Source: a virus
Strand: one strand, 5' to 3'
Length of the DNA: 20,328 nt
IMG/VR virus record: IMGVR_UViG_3300006350_000238
Coordinates: 1-20,328 of that record
Of this stretch, positions 1 to 7,054 are shown one piece after another (the first letter of the stretch is position 1; each line of letters begins with the position of its first letter). The translations under genes were made by a program, and so were the position numbers. Below the pieces are notes generated by a model. It had not been told where the DNA came from. It did not search any database and saw only the letters and a list, made by a program, of their open reading frames with translations.

Positions 1-1
1 A

Positions 2-670
2 CCAGGTGGATGGTACATCGAGAACTCATTAACTACTATAGGACAGAACGATCCTGTTGGTGAGTTAAACAGATCACTATGGAACAGTGGTTTAGATTCG
101 GACAAGGAAATAGCACGCAAACAAAAGCGTAAGTTATCATACTACAGCAACATCTATGTTATCAAAGATGCTGCATCTCCAGAGAACGAAGGAAGAGTAT
201 TCCTTTACAAGTATGGTAAGAAGATACATGATAAAATTATTGCAGCAATGCAACCAGAGTTTGAAGGTGAAGAACCAATCAATCCTTTTGATTTCTGGCA
301 AGGTGCTGACTTTAATTTAAGAATCAAAAAGGTTGCAGGTTTTTGGAACTATGATAGTTCTACTTTCGGTAGTGTCTCTCCACTAGGTGGATTTGATGAT
401 GCTAAACTAGAGAGTATCTACAATCAAATTCATGATCTTAATGAGTTCACAGGTGCATCTAACTTCAAAACATATGCTGAACTTAAGGCAAGATTAGATC
501 TAGTTCTTAAGGGTACTGCTACTAGAAGAGTAGATGAAGAGGAACTAGAGAATGAGATCGTTGCAAAGATGGAATCAAAACCAAGTCCTTCTGTTGCAAC
601 ACCATCATCTGTTAACACTGATGAAGAGTCCTATAGTTACTTCGATCAATTAGCGAACGAAGAGTTTTAG
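2..670 (+). CDS. gp32: Single-stranded DNA-binding protein gp32, C-terminal part (5' end outside window)
   Basis: The frame is open from base 2 to the TAG at 668-670 and gives 222 residues, so the start codon and N-terminal part lie before the window. In T4 and its relatives gp32 coats single-stranded DNA in replication, recombination and repair. Visible features are the OB-core-like stretch with YYSNIYVIKDAASPENEGRV followed by VFLYKYGKKI, a PINPFDFWQGADF segment typical of cyanophage gp32, and a low-complexity linker leading to an acidic tail ending YFDQLANEEF. In T4 the acidic tail contacts partner replication proteins. The Zn-binding region of T4 gp32 would lie upstream and cannot be checked. 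A strong terminator follows 20 bases after the stop, so the transcript probably ends here. Family assignment is confident; the exact length is unknown. Confidence 0.93.
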   Translation, partial: PGGWYIENSLTTIGQNDPVGELNRSLWNSGLDSDKEIARKQKRKLSYYSNIYVIKDAASPENEGRVFLYKYGKKIHDKIIAAMQPEFEGEEPINPFDFWQGADFNLRIKKVAGFWNYDSSTFGSVSPLGGFDDAKLESIYNQIHDLNEFTGASNFKTYAELKARLDLVLKGTATRRVDEEELENEIVAKMESKPSPSVATPSSVNTDEESYSYFDQLANEEF

Positions 671-689
671 GTACATACTGATACACATT

Positions 690-721
690 AAAAAGACCCT
701 ACTATTAATAGGGTCTTTTTT
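690..721 (+). terminator. Intrinsic terminator after gp32
   Basis: A 12-bp perfect stem (690-701 with 709-720) carries a GACCCTA/TAGGGTC core and a 7-nt loop, and ends in a run of six T (716-721). It lies 20 bases downstream of the gp32 stop and separates gp32 from the next small gene. Confidence 0.92.
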
Positions 722-742
722 AATTGTTAAGATTTCTAACAG

Positions 743-750
743 TATAGATA
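743..750 (+). promoter_or_regulatory. Candidate promoter element TATAGATA upstream of the 60-aa gene
   Basis: TATAGATA differs from the T4-type late promoter box TATAAATA at one base. It lies 20 bases before the start codon at 771 and just after a terminator. The longer string TATAGATA-A-TGTTAG recurs with one change (TATAGATA-G-TGTTAG) at 16411-16424, also just after a terminator and before a small gene. No good -35 box is seen. Promoter function is inferred from position and recurrence only. Confidence 0.4.
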
Positions 751-770
751 ATGTTAGGAGGTAAAGACAA

Positions 771-953
771 ATGTTACGTATCAATGTATCTTTTAATAGA
801 CCAGATGTTCCAGAATATGATGAAGAAATCCATAATCCAGAGAAGGTCTTTGCTCTCCTGTGTTATAGAGGTGTTCATTATGCTAAGTGGGTACTATTAA
901 ATCCCTTCGGTATAATAGATTGGAATCTAAAGAATCCCCGAAAACGAAATTGA
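771..953 (+). CDS. Small hypothetical protein (60 aa)
   Basis: The ATG at 771 has a strong Shine-Dalgarno AGGAGGT at 755-761, about nine bases upstream, which supports translation. The product has 60 residues, is mixed charged and aromatic, and ends in a basic NPRKRN tail. It has no signal peptide, membrane segment or motif I recognise. It is the only plus-strand gene between the gp32 terminator and the convergent minus-strand operon, so it is probably a single-gene transcript ending at the hairpin at 1003-1044. Function unknown. Confidence 0.7.
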   Translation: MLRINVSFNRPDVPEYDEEIHNPEKVFALLCYRGVHYAKWVLLNPFGIIDWNLKNPRKRN

Positions 954-1002
954 CCTTTTAGTTTCAAAAAACGGGGGAAAAAAATCTGGGCAATTTTTAG
1001 CC

Positions 1003-1044
1003 AAAAGGGTCGATTAGGTAAATATACCTAGTTGACTCTTTTTT
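1003..1044. terminator. Long hairpin, probable bidirectional terminator between convergent genes
   Basis: Bases 1003-1020 pair with 1025-1042 to form an 18-bp stem with three G-T wobbles and a 4-nt AATA loop. On the plus strand the stem ends in six T (1039-1044). On the minus strand it ends in four T (complement of 1003-1006). It sits between the plus-strand 60-aa gene and the minus-strand gp53 stop codon at 1043-1045, where it could end transcription from both sides. The T run touches the gp53 stop codon. Confidence 0.85.
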
Positions 1045-1666
1045 AGTTATTAGACAAACGAAGTGATTCTGTTCTAAATTCGGTACTTGGTGAATATCTC
1101 ATTTCTTCTACAAACAGTTGATTAAACTGTGCTAATAAATCTGGTCTTAATGTTACAATCTCTCTTTTCTTTTCATTTAGATCTATTTCATATTCATAGT
1201 TTGATACAGATACTCTAGATTGCAATTTAGGTAAAGTTGTTCCCTCTGGAGTGATAAACTGGTATTGCTCTGGTACTTTAGTTCCCGATTCTAGTATTAT
1301 ATTACCATTATGACTTTGTTCTATAGTTTCATAGTGATGAACACCCTCAGGATTTTGATACTTATAATTAACATAATTATCTAATGCATTTTTTGATTTT
1401 GGCCAATCTTCATAGAAATTTACCATATTATTCATTAATAATATAGTCCAGTCATAACCAGGATCACCATATAAATCAAATGATATAGTATCTGGTCTAT
1501 CACCATCTTGTATAATAAAGTCCTCAAATACAGTTACGTTACCTTTAACATTATCTACTAGTTTGATTCTAGAGAATATATTTTTAATAGTAATCCACTG
1601 CCCATCATATGGGTTTTTTGTGTATTTAAGGTATAATAAATTTGGTATTTTAGAAAAATATGCCAT
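1043..1666 (-). CDS. gp53: Baseplate wedge subunit gp53
   Basis: The 207-residue product matches T4 gp53 (196 aa) in length and character. It opens MAYFSKIPN, and residues about 57-80 carry the characteristic RPDTISFDLYGDPGYDW block followed by TILLMNN. Gp53 clamps neighbouring wedges together when the baseplate ring forms around the hub. The ATG at 1666 overlaps the gp48 stop codon by one base, so the genes are co-transcribed and probably translationally coupled. A strong Shine-Dalgarno (AAGGAGGT, minus strand, 1677-1684) lies inside the arginine-rich end of gp48. It is the last gene of the minus-strand operon. Confidence 0.93.
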   Translation of the reverse strand: MAYFSKIPNLLYLKYTKNPYDGQWITIKNIFSRIKLVDNVKGNVTVFEDFIIQDGDRPDTISFDLYGDPGYDWTILLMNNMVNFYEDWPKSKNALDNYVNYKYQNPEGVHHYETIEQSHNGNIILESGTKVPEQYQFITPEGTTLPKLQSRVSVSNYEYEIDLNEKKREIVTLRPDLLAQFNQLFVEEMRYSPSTEFRTESLRLSNN

Positions 1667-2781
1667 TATCTTCTTGACCTCCTTCTATATGAATTAGATG
1701 GTTTTGTTTTTAAGAAATTAAAGTCGTCTTTTTGATTTTGTACATTTCTTCTAGCACCACTTCCTCTTACTTTATTTTGTCTACGTTGATTAATTTCATA
1801 TTGTTTAGGAACTGATGCTTTCTGTGTTTCTATCCATGCCCATTCTTCGGGAGTTGCAGTGTCCTCAATTTCATGTATATCCTGTCTTGTGAGTGTTGTC
1901 ATCTCAGAGAAGGTTAATTGTAATGATACTGCTGATACAAAATTATTAGGAGTTAGTGATAAAACGTTATCTGGAGTGTAATTTACAGTAACGTTAGTTA
2001 ATGCACAATATTTAGTTTGTGGTAAGAATTGTGATACATCTTTTTTACCTGATTGAATTACTCTGAAAATATAGGGATATTCTAAGAATAAACTGTTATT
2101 AGTACCACTTCTTCTACTACTAGGATGCATTCCCATTTTAAAGAATTTAATTATATTTTTAATATCTTGCTCTTCTGAAGGATTTCTTGCTGCCATTACA
2201 TAACTAAAACCAAATTCACGAACATTCATTTTATTGAATGTTTGCATTGTATTATCATTAAATGTAACTCCAAATGCACCACCCAAAATAGCATTTGCAT
2301 CTACATTTTCTGCTTTGGGTGCCATAGCTAATTTATCTTTTACAAATTTATCAAATGCAACATTAACACCAGTTGCAAGACCAGCACCTATTGCCTCACC
2401 GCCACCACCTAACGCAGAACCAAGAGCACCAAATGATACTGAATTCCAGTTAGCACTATACTTATATTCTAATGTAGATGGTATATAGAGTTTAACACAA
2501 CCTAAAGAACTATTTGCTGGTATATCACTATTTCTATCAAAAGTTTTATTACTTAAACCATAAGTTTCTTCAGAATTTTGAACTCTTTCTCTTTGTTCTA
2601 CTGATAGGTTTTGCATAAAATCAGCATTATTTCCTGCTAAATCTGTCGTTGCACCAGAAAGCATATCCCTGATACTTTTGACACCTAGAGATTGTGCTTT
2701 GTTATAATCATATGCATAGAAATTGAGATAATATCCAGTTTTCTCAACTGATCTAGGATATGATAATTTTGTGTATGCCAT
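1666..2781 (-). CDS. gp48: Baseplate tail tube cap gp48
   Basis: The 371-residue product is close to the T4 gp48 length (364 aa). In T4, gp48 sits on the hub and, with gp54, gives the platform on which the tail tube polymerises. Supporting features are a glycine-rich middle (around 120-140), a block reading NVREFGFSYVMAARNPSEEQ that resembles the tube-fold strand of gp48/gp54, and a C-terminal strand ending LQLTFSEMTTLTRQDI, where T4 gp48 has LEITMREIITLNR. Beyond the T4-like end there is an extra basic tail of about 70 residues rich in Arg and Asn. The start overlaps the stop of the upstream 150-aa gene by one base. Confusion with gp54 is the main alternative. Confidence 0.85.
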   Translation of the reverse strand: MAYTKLSYPRSVEKTGYYLNFYAYDYNKAQSLGVKSIRDMLSGATTDLAGNNADFMQNLSVEQRERVQNSEETYGLSNKTFDRNSDIPANSSLGCVKLYIPSTLEYKYSANWNSVSFGALGSALGGGGEAIGAGLATGVNVAFDKFVKDKLAMAPKAENVDANAILGGAFGVTFNDNTMQTFNKMNVREFGFSYVMAARNPSEEQDIKNIIKFFKMGMHPSSRRSGTNNSLFLEYPYIFRVIQSGKKDVSQFLPQTKYCALTNVTVNYTPDNVLSLTPNNFVSAVSLQLTFSEMTTLTRQDIHEIEDTATPEEWAWIETQKASVPKQYEINQRRQNKVRGSGARRNVQNQKDDFNFLKTKPSNSYRRRSRR

Positions 2782-3233
2782 TAGATTTGTACTTTTTTAG
2801 CACTGACGAATTTATTACGACTATCATAAAACTGTTCCAAAGGTAATACTGCCATTTCTAGCACGTCAGATTCTGGAATCTTAAAGAATAGGTTGTCTGC
2901 CTTGTCTATAATATATCTATGCCATATAGATTTAGGTATATTAGCACTTTCTTTATTTATTATCTTTTCTGCTAGATTTACTCTCTTTTTTGGTTCCATA
3001 TAGTGTAAATTTGCACCATAGAACCCATCAGGGGTAGAATCACCTACAATTACCATTGGATATCTATCCCAATGATCTAATCTTTTAAGAAATTTTGGTT
3101 TATATTCAAAAAGGTAAAATTCAGTAGATGTTACACTATCTACTGCTTCATCAAAGAGGTAGTTAAATGCTTCCGTTCTCTGTCTTGCTCTATTTGTTAT
3201 TCTTTTTTCTTTTATTGTAGTAAGAATACTCAT
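2781..3233 (-). CDS. Conserved T4-like phage protein of unknown function (150 aa)
   Basis: The gene lies between gp4 and gp48, overlapping gp4 by 4 nt (ATGA) and gp48 by 1 nt. It has a compact motif at residues 41-81: LFEYKPKFLKRLDHWDRYPM, then a DGFYGANLHYMEP segment. I recognise this pattern (Y-x-P-K, a W/Y-D-x-Y/F-P pair, DGF-x-G-x-N-L-H-Y) from small conserved proteins in many T4-like phages, but not with a proven function. In T4 the DNA end protector gene 2 lies near gene 4, so a role in genome-end protection or head completion is possible, but this is only a positional guess. There is no membrane segment or signal peptide. Confidence 0.8.
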   Translation of the reverse strand: MSILTTIKEKRITNRARQRTEAFNYLFDEAVDSVTSTEFYLFEYKPKFLKRLDHWDRYPMVIVGDSTPDGFYGANLHYMEPKKRVNLAEKIINKESANIPKSIWHRYIIDKADNLFFKIPESDVLEMAVLPLEQFYDSRNKFVSAKKVQI

Positions 3234-3664
3234 ACCCTTAGTTCTTTTTCTGTTAGTATCTTAAACTGCATATTCCTTAATTTGCAGTATTTTTCTGCTG
3301 CTTGCCATTTTGCTTCATTTATTGCATACCTAGTAACCTCTGTAAGGTACTTTTTAGTTACTCTTGACTTCTTAATTGGTGGTTCTGTCTGTTTTGCAGG
3401 TTTTACCTCAATAACATACTTTGCTGTAGTACCAATTGTGGTACGACATTTTACATAGAAGTCAGGAAAGTACCTATGAACTCTTTTATCAACGGGAGAA
3501 CGATATGGTATAAAGAACTCTTCAGAACCCCATTCCATTATATTTGAGTTCAAATCACACCACTGCATGAACTTTCTTTCCCATAATGACCTATAAATTA
3601 CATTAGTTGGATCACCTTTGTACTTTCTAGGGTTAGTTGGTCTATATTTTCCAGAATATGCCAT
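3230..3664 (-). CDS. gp4: Head completion protein gp4
   Basis: The 144-residue product matches T4 gp4 (150 aa) across its length: an N-terminal NPRKYKGDPTNVIYRSLWER block, WGSEEFFIPY, HRYFPDFYVK and YVIEVKPAKQ. These make a nuclease-like PD-(D/E)xK arrangement with E29, P67-D68, E86 and K88 as candidate catalytic residues. In T4, gp4 is needed to complete the DNA-filled head before tail joining. It is the first gene of the minus-strand operon. The start codon at 3662-3664 is 28 bases from a minus-strand CTAAATA late-promoter motif. Confidence 0.92.
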   Translation of the reverse strand: MAYSGKYRPTNPRKYKGDPTNVIYRSLWERKFMQWCDLNSNIMEWGSEEFFIPYRSPVDKRVHRYFPDFYVKCRTTIGTTAKYVIEVKPAKQTEPPIKKSRVTKKYLTEVTRYAINEAKWQAAEKYCKLRNMQFKILTEKELRV

Positions 3665-3677
3665 ATAAATATAAATA
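3664..3677 (+). promoter_or_regulatory. Tandem overlapping late-promoter boxes (TATAAATA twice)
   Basis: Two exact TATAAATA boxes overlap at 3664-3671 and 3670-3677. This is the T4 late-promoter -10 sequence, which is recognised by phage gp55-type sigma factors without a -35 box. The second box ends 22 bases before the ATG at 3700, which has no evident Shine-Dalgarno. They would drive the plus-strand tail operon. The first box overlaps the start codon of gp4 on the other strand. Confidence 0.8.
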
Positions 3678-3692
3678 AACCGTCTATAGACC

Positions 3693-3699
3693 TATTTAG
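3693..3699 (-). promoter_or_regulatory. Minus-strand late-promoter box (CTAAATA) for the gp4 operon
   Basis: CTAAATA reads on the minus strand at 3699-3693, preceded by T. It is a known cyanophage variant of the T4 late box. It lies 28 bases upstream of the gp4 ATG and directly abuts the plus-strand start codon at 3700. Together with the plus-strand boxes it makes a divergent late promoter in a 35-nt intergenic space. Confidence 0.6.
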
Positions 3700-4380
3700 A
3701 TGAAAATATCAGATATTAGAACACATATAATAGGTGATTATGGTATTGCCAATTCAAACAGGTATCAAATATCATTTGCTCCTGCTGCAAATCTTAGTGA
3801 GTGGTTGGATTATTCACCATTAGAAGCACCACAGGTATATGATAATGAATGGAATACTAGCAGTAAAAATGCACAAATATTCAGTTGGTTAGCAGATGAT
3901 GTTCAATTGCCAGGATTTAACGTTGCTACTGGAGATTTGAAGGGATATGTACCTGGTATTAATATGAAGTATGCACACACTAAAACATTTCAAGAGTGTC
4001 AAATTAACTTTATATTAGATAGAGAGCACACTCCATACAAAATTATGCAAAGATGGGGTGAATATATTTTCCAACACCAAGACACTCCTAGTATATCAGG
4101 GGAAAGAGGTCGTGCAGCACCTGATTCTTTCATAAGAACTGGTTATTATGATGATTACACTGCAGATTTAATAATAGATAAGATTGAAACTAAAGATAAG
4201 CTAGGAAGAGAAGTAGTATCTAGATATAGATTGACTAATGCATATCCATATACAGTATCTGCTTTAACATATGCTAATGGTCCTAATCAACCAGTTAGAT
4301 TTATGTGTAACTTTAATTTTGAGTACATGAGAGAAATTGATCCTAATACGGATCCTATGGAAGAGTTTCTTTTTACATAA
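3700..4380 (+). CDS. Tail-tube-fold protein, probable baseplate tail tube initiator (gp54-like)
   Basis: The 226-residue product has hallmarks of the gp19/gp48/gp54 tube fold: WLADDVQLPG at 63-72, a MKYAHTKTFQECQINFILD strand, a PYKIMQRWGEYIF helix and a C-terminal YPYTVSALTYANG stretch ending in FNFEYM. The beta-hairpin and 'LPG' motif are typical of tube proteins. Because gp48 is encoded just across the divergent promoter and gp26 follows, the gp54 tube-initiator role is the most likely. It is shorter than T4 gp54 (320 aa), so a tail-tube paralogue or another hub-tube adaptor remains possible. It is the first gene of the plus-strand operon. Confidence 0.72.
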   Translation: MKISDIRTHIIGDYGIANSNRYQISFAPAANLSEWLDYSPLEAPQVYDNEWNTSSKNAQIFSWLADDVQLPGFNVATGDLKGYVPGINMKYAHTKTFQECQINFILDREHTPYKIMQRWGEYIFQHQDTPSISGERGRAAPDSFIRTGYYDDYTADLIIDKIETKDKLGREVVSRYRLTNAYPYTVSALTYANGPNQPVRFMCNFNFEYMREIDPNTDPMEEFLFT

Positions 4381-4412
4381 CACCACTATATAATATACCT
4401 ATATCATAACTT

Positions 4413-5114
4413 ATGGCATTACCTACATTAAGTACACCAACGTATGAATTGACAGTACCCTCTAATAAGAAGAAAATAAAATATAGACCATTCTTGGTTA
4501 AGGAAGAGAAAGTTCTTCTATTAGCACTAGAATCTGAAGATGATAAGGAAATTGCAAATGCAATGAAAGGATTGATAAAGGCATGTGTCTTAACTAAAGG
4601 TATTGATCCTGATGAACTTGCTACATTTGATGTTGAATATATCTTCTTAAATATCAGAGGTAAATCTATTGGTGAGGACATTGACGTTAAAATGGTTTGC
4701 CCAGATGATGGGAAAACTGAAATAACTACAAAGATACCAATAGATAAAATTAAGGTTAGATTTACTAAAGGACATACTAATCAAATACAAATTAGTGATG
4801 ACCTTTGGGTTGAAATGAAATATCCAAATATTGATTCTCTTGCTATACAAGAGGAAACTGTTGAGGATACATTTAAATTAGTGTCTAAATCTATTAAGAA
4901 AATCTATAATGAAGAAGATGTATGGGATTCATCTACTACAACAGAAGATGAATTTATGACATTTATTGAATCAATGAATAGTAAGCAATTTGCTAAAATT
5001 CAAGAGTTCTTTACTACCATGCCATCATTGAAGCATACTGTTAAAATAATAAACCCCACTACAAGAGTTAAAAGCGAATACACAATTGAGGGATTATCCA
5101 ATTTTTTCATATAG
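4413..5114 (+). CDS. gp26: Baseplate hub assembly protein gp26
   Basis: The 233-residue product fits the T4 gp26 family of baseplate hub proteins (T4 gp26, 208 aa). It opens with MALPTLSTPTYELTVPSNKK followed by a basic stretch and YRPFLVKEEKVLLLALES, a conserved block. A CPDD segment around 90-94 lies in the central beta region, and the C-terminal part has MNSKQFAKIQEFFTTMPSL. Gp26 is needed for hub assembly. Its position before a tiny gp51 and the tape-measure-like genes resembles the tail assembly chaperone slot of other tailed phages. A TATAAT hexamer at 4389-4394 precedes it but has no -35 partner. Confidence 0.86.
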   Translation: MALPTLSTPTYELTVPSNKKKIKYRPFLVKEEKVLLLALESEDDKEIANAMKGLIKACVLTKGIDPDELATFDVEYIFLNIRGKSIGEDIDVKMVCPDDGKTEITTKIPIDKIKVRFTKGHTNQIQISDDLWVEMKYPNIDSLAIQEETVEDTFKLVSKSIKKIYNEEDVWDSSTTTEDEFMTFIESMNSKQFAKIQEFFTTMPSLKHTVKIINPTTRVKSEYTIEGLSNFFI

Positions 5115-5161
5115 CCCTCTTCCATACTTCACTTGAGACCCATATAAGGATCAATTTTGGT

Positions 5162-5302
5162 ATGATGCAACATCATAAGTATGGTTTTGAAGATATCAAT
5201 AATATGCTTCCTTGGGAAAGGGACATATACGTTGAACTATTAAGACAACACTTGGAAGAGGAGAAAAAGAAAATAGAGGAACAAAGACAACGTAACCGAT
5301 GA
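5162..5302 (+). CDS. gp51: Short baseplate hub assembly catalyst gp51-like protein (46 aa)
   Basis: A 46-residue frame starts at ATG 5162 (a second ATG follows at 5165) and ends with TGA at 5300-5302, overlapping the next start by ATGA. Residues 7-27 read YGFEDINNMLPWERDIYVEL, followed by a charged helix rich in Glu, Lys and Arg. The 'YGF-x-x-I-x-x-M-x-x-x-E-R' core is the signature I associate with short gp51-type proteins in T4-like cyanophages and with the second tail assembly chaperone in other phages. T4 gp51 is far longer (249 aa). Position directly after gp26 and before tape-measure-like genes agrees. Homology to T4 gp51 cannot be proven by eye. Confidence 0.72.
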   Translation: MMQHHKYGFEDINNMLPWERDIYVELLRQHLEEEKKKIEEQRQRNR

Positions 5303-7053
5303 CTGCACTTGTCAAAGTCAAAAGTGAAGATCTAAAAATGCGAGGTTTTAATGACCTAACGCAGTCAATTTTTGATGTCAAGACAGCAATATTCGGTAAG
5401 AAAATGCCAGAGAAGGTAAGTGAGGCAGAGGATACTGAAGAAGCATCAAATAATATAGTTAATTTTAGAGTATTAAAAAAACAAACTGAGAAATTAAAAA
5501 CTACCGCTATACTTCTTCATAAACAATCATTAATGGAGTTTAAGTATGAGCAAAATAGATTTGGTAAATTAAGAATAGGTAAGGGTTCTTCAACAGTAAG
5601 AAGTTTATCCCCTACACTTAAAAGGAATTTAGATTTAAAGAAAGCTGCTGATGCTGATATAGATTTTAGTAGTTTAAAAAAGATGATTGATAGCATCTTG
5701 AAAAAAATAATGAGTAAAGTTTGGTTGAAAATTAAGAGAGGTATAAAGAGATTAATAGGAAAGAAAGGTATTAAATTTATACGAAATGTAAGGAAGTTAT
5801 TTAGAAAGATTAAAATTAATTTTAAACTGTTTAGAAGATTTGCATTTAAACCTTTTAGACAGGCAAGAAGATTTGTTCAAAGTTTACCTAAAAAGGCATG
5901 GAATCTTAGTAAGAATTTAGTTAAAAAAGGTGCATCTGTTGTTAAGACACAACTTTTAAAAAGGGGTGGTATAAAAGGAATAAAATCTAGTGCTACTAAG
6001 GTAATTAAAAATACAGGTAAGATGCTATTAAAACGTTTTAAACTGTTTTATAAAGCAGGACCTGGTAGATTTATTAAAAAGATTCCATTAGTTGGTTCTA
6101 TAATTGACTTTGCTATAAACTACTTTATTTTTAAAGAACCTTTAGGTAAAGCAGTGTTAAAGGCAGCAGGTGCAGGTATTGGTGCTTGGGCAGGTGGACT
6201 TGCAGCAGCTGCAGCTGGATCTGTTATTCCATTCTTAGGAACAGCAGTAGGTGGTACTTTAGGTGCTATTGCTGGTGGTATGATTGGTGATGCTTTAGGT
6301 GGTTTATTATATGATCTTATTGTAGGTGGTGGTAAGGGTGCTAAGACAGAGACAACAACTTCAAAATCTAAGATATCTATCGTTAATGGACAAGTCGTAG
6401 AAGATTCAAGTAGTATCGAAACAACTACAGATGGTGCTAAAGAAGGTGCTAAAGTTAAGAAACCTCAGTTTGTACTTGTTGGTGAGGGTGGAGAAGATGA
6501 ATGGATTGTACCTAAGAGTAGATTAGGATGGTGGGTTGCACCATTAGTAGGAGATATTATTGAAGAATCAGTTGATAAAGAACAACAAGAAAATGCAAAA
6601 TTAAAGAGAGAAACTGATAAGATTTCTGAGGAAAGTGTTGAAAATGTAGAGCAAACAACAGAGGAATCTAAGACATGGAAACCTGGTAAGATATTTAATC
6701 CTGTCATTCAGTTAAGTAAATTATTTGATAAGAAATCAACTAATATAAAGGAAATGATGTCTATAATTTCATCACAAGAACGTATTATTGAGCAATTAAA
6801 ACCAGCTGATAAACCTGATTCTCCTATCAACACTCCAATTCAAAATCCAGAACCTGCTAGAACTACTCTAAATAATATTGATCCAGATCCAGAACCTGAT
6901 TATGCTGAAGTGATACCATCTTTATTACAAGCAACAAATACTACAGTGATATCAGAAGAAGGACAAATGTTACCATTCCCAATACCTGTAGGTGTTGATG
7001 GTGGATCTTCTGCAGCGTATGCAGTATGGGGACGTAAGGTAGTAGGTAATTAA
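5299..7053 (+). CDS. Tape-measure-like / hub structural protein 1 (584 aa)
   Basis: The product has a helical, strongly basic region (about 140-262, full of Lys and Arg), then a Gly/Ala-rich hydrophobic stretch (about 285-345) that could form transmembrane or buried helices. A VGEGGEDEWIVP motif follows at 394-405, and the rest is charged and low complexity. The 'VGE-G-x-E-x-x-V-P' motif and the basic-helix plus hydrophobic layout are typical of tape measure proteins, and the length is near T4 gp29 (590 aa). It begins four bases inside gp51 and is followed one base later by a second large gene of similar character. I infer a role in the tail lumen or hub; direct homology to gp29 was not verified. 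Confidence 0.62.
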   Translation: MTALVKVKSEDLKMRGFNDLTQSIFDVKTAIFGKKMPEKVSEAEDTEEASNNIVNFRVLKKQTEKLKTTAILLHKQSLMEFKYEQNRFGKLRIGKGSSTVRSLSPTLKRNLDLKKAADADIDFSSLKKMIDSILKKIMSKVWLKIKRGIKRLIGKKGIKFIRNVRKLFRKIKINFKLFRRFAFKPFRQARRFVQSLPKKAWNLSKNLVKKGASVVKTQLLKRGGIKGIKSSATKVIKNTGKMLLKRFKLFYKAGPGRFIKKIPLVGSIIDFAINYFIFKEPLGKAVLKAAGAGIGAWAGGLAAAAAGSVIPFLGTAVGGTLGAIAGGMIGDALGGLLYDLIVGGGKGAKTETTTSKSKISIVNGQVVEDSSSIETTTDGAKEGAKVKKPQFVLVGEGGEDEWIVPKSRLGWWVAPLVGDIIEESVDKEQQENAKLKRETDKISEESVENVEQTTEESKTWKPGKIFNPVIQLSKLFDKKSTNIKEMMSIISSQERIIEQLKPADKPDSPINTPIQNPEPARTTLNNIDPDPEPDYAEVIPSLLQATNTTVISEEGQMLPFPIPVGVDGGSSAAYAVWGRKVVGN

Positions 7054-7054
7054 T

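Noticed and set aside
2234-2488. Antisense frames inside gp48, tape-measure, gp5, gp25 and gp6 genes
   Set aside because: They lie opposite strong coding frames, lack ribosome binding sites and have low-complexity translations.
4389-4394. TATAAT box before gp26
   Set aside because: The hexamer is exact but the bases 17 upstream (TTTCTT) do not resemble TTGACA, and such strings are expected by chance in AT-rich DNA.
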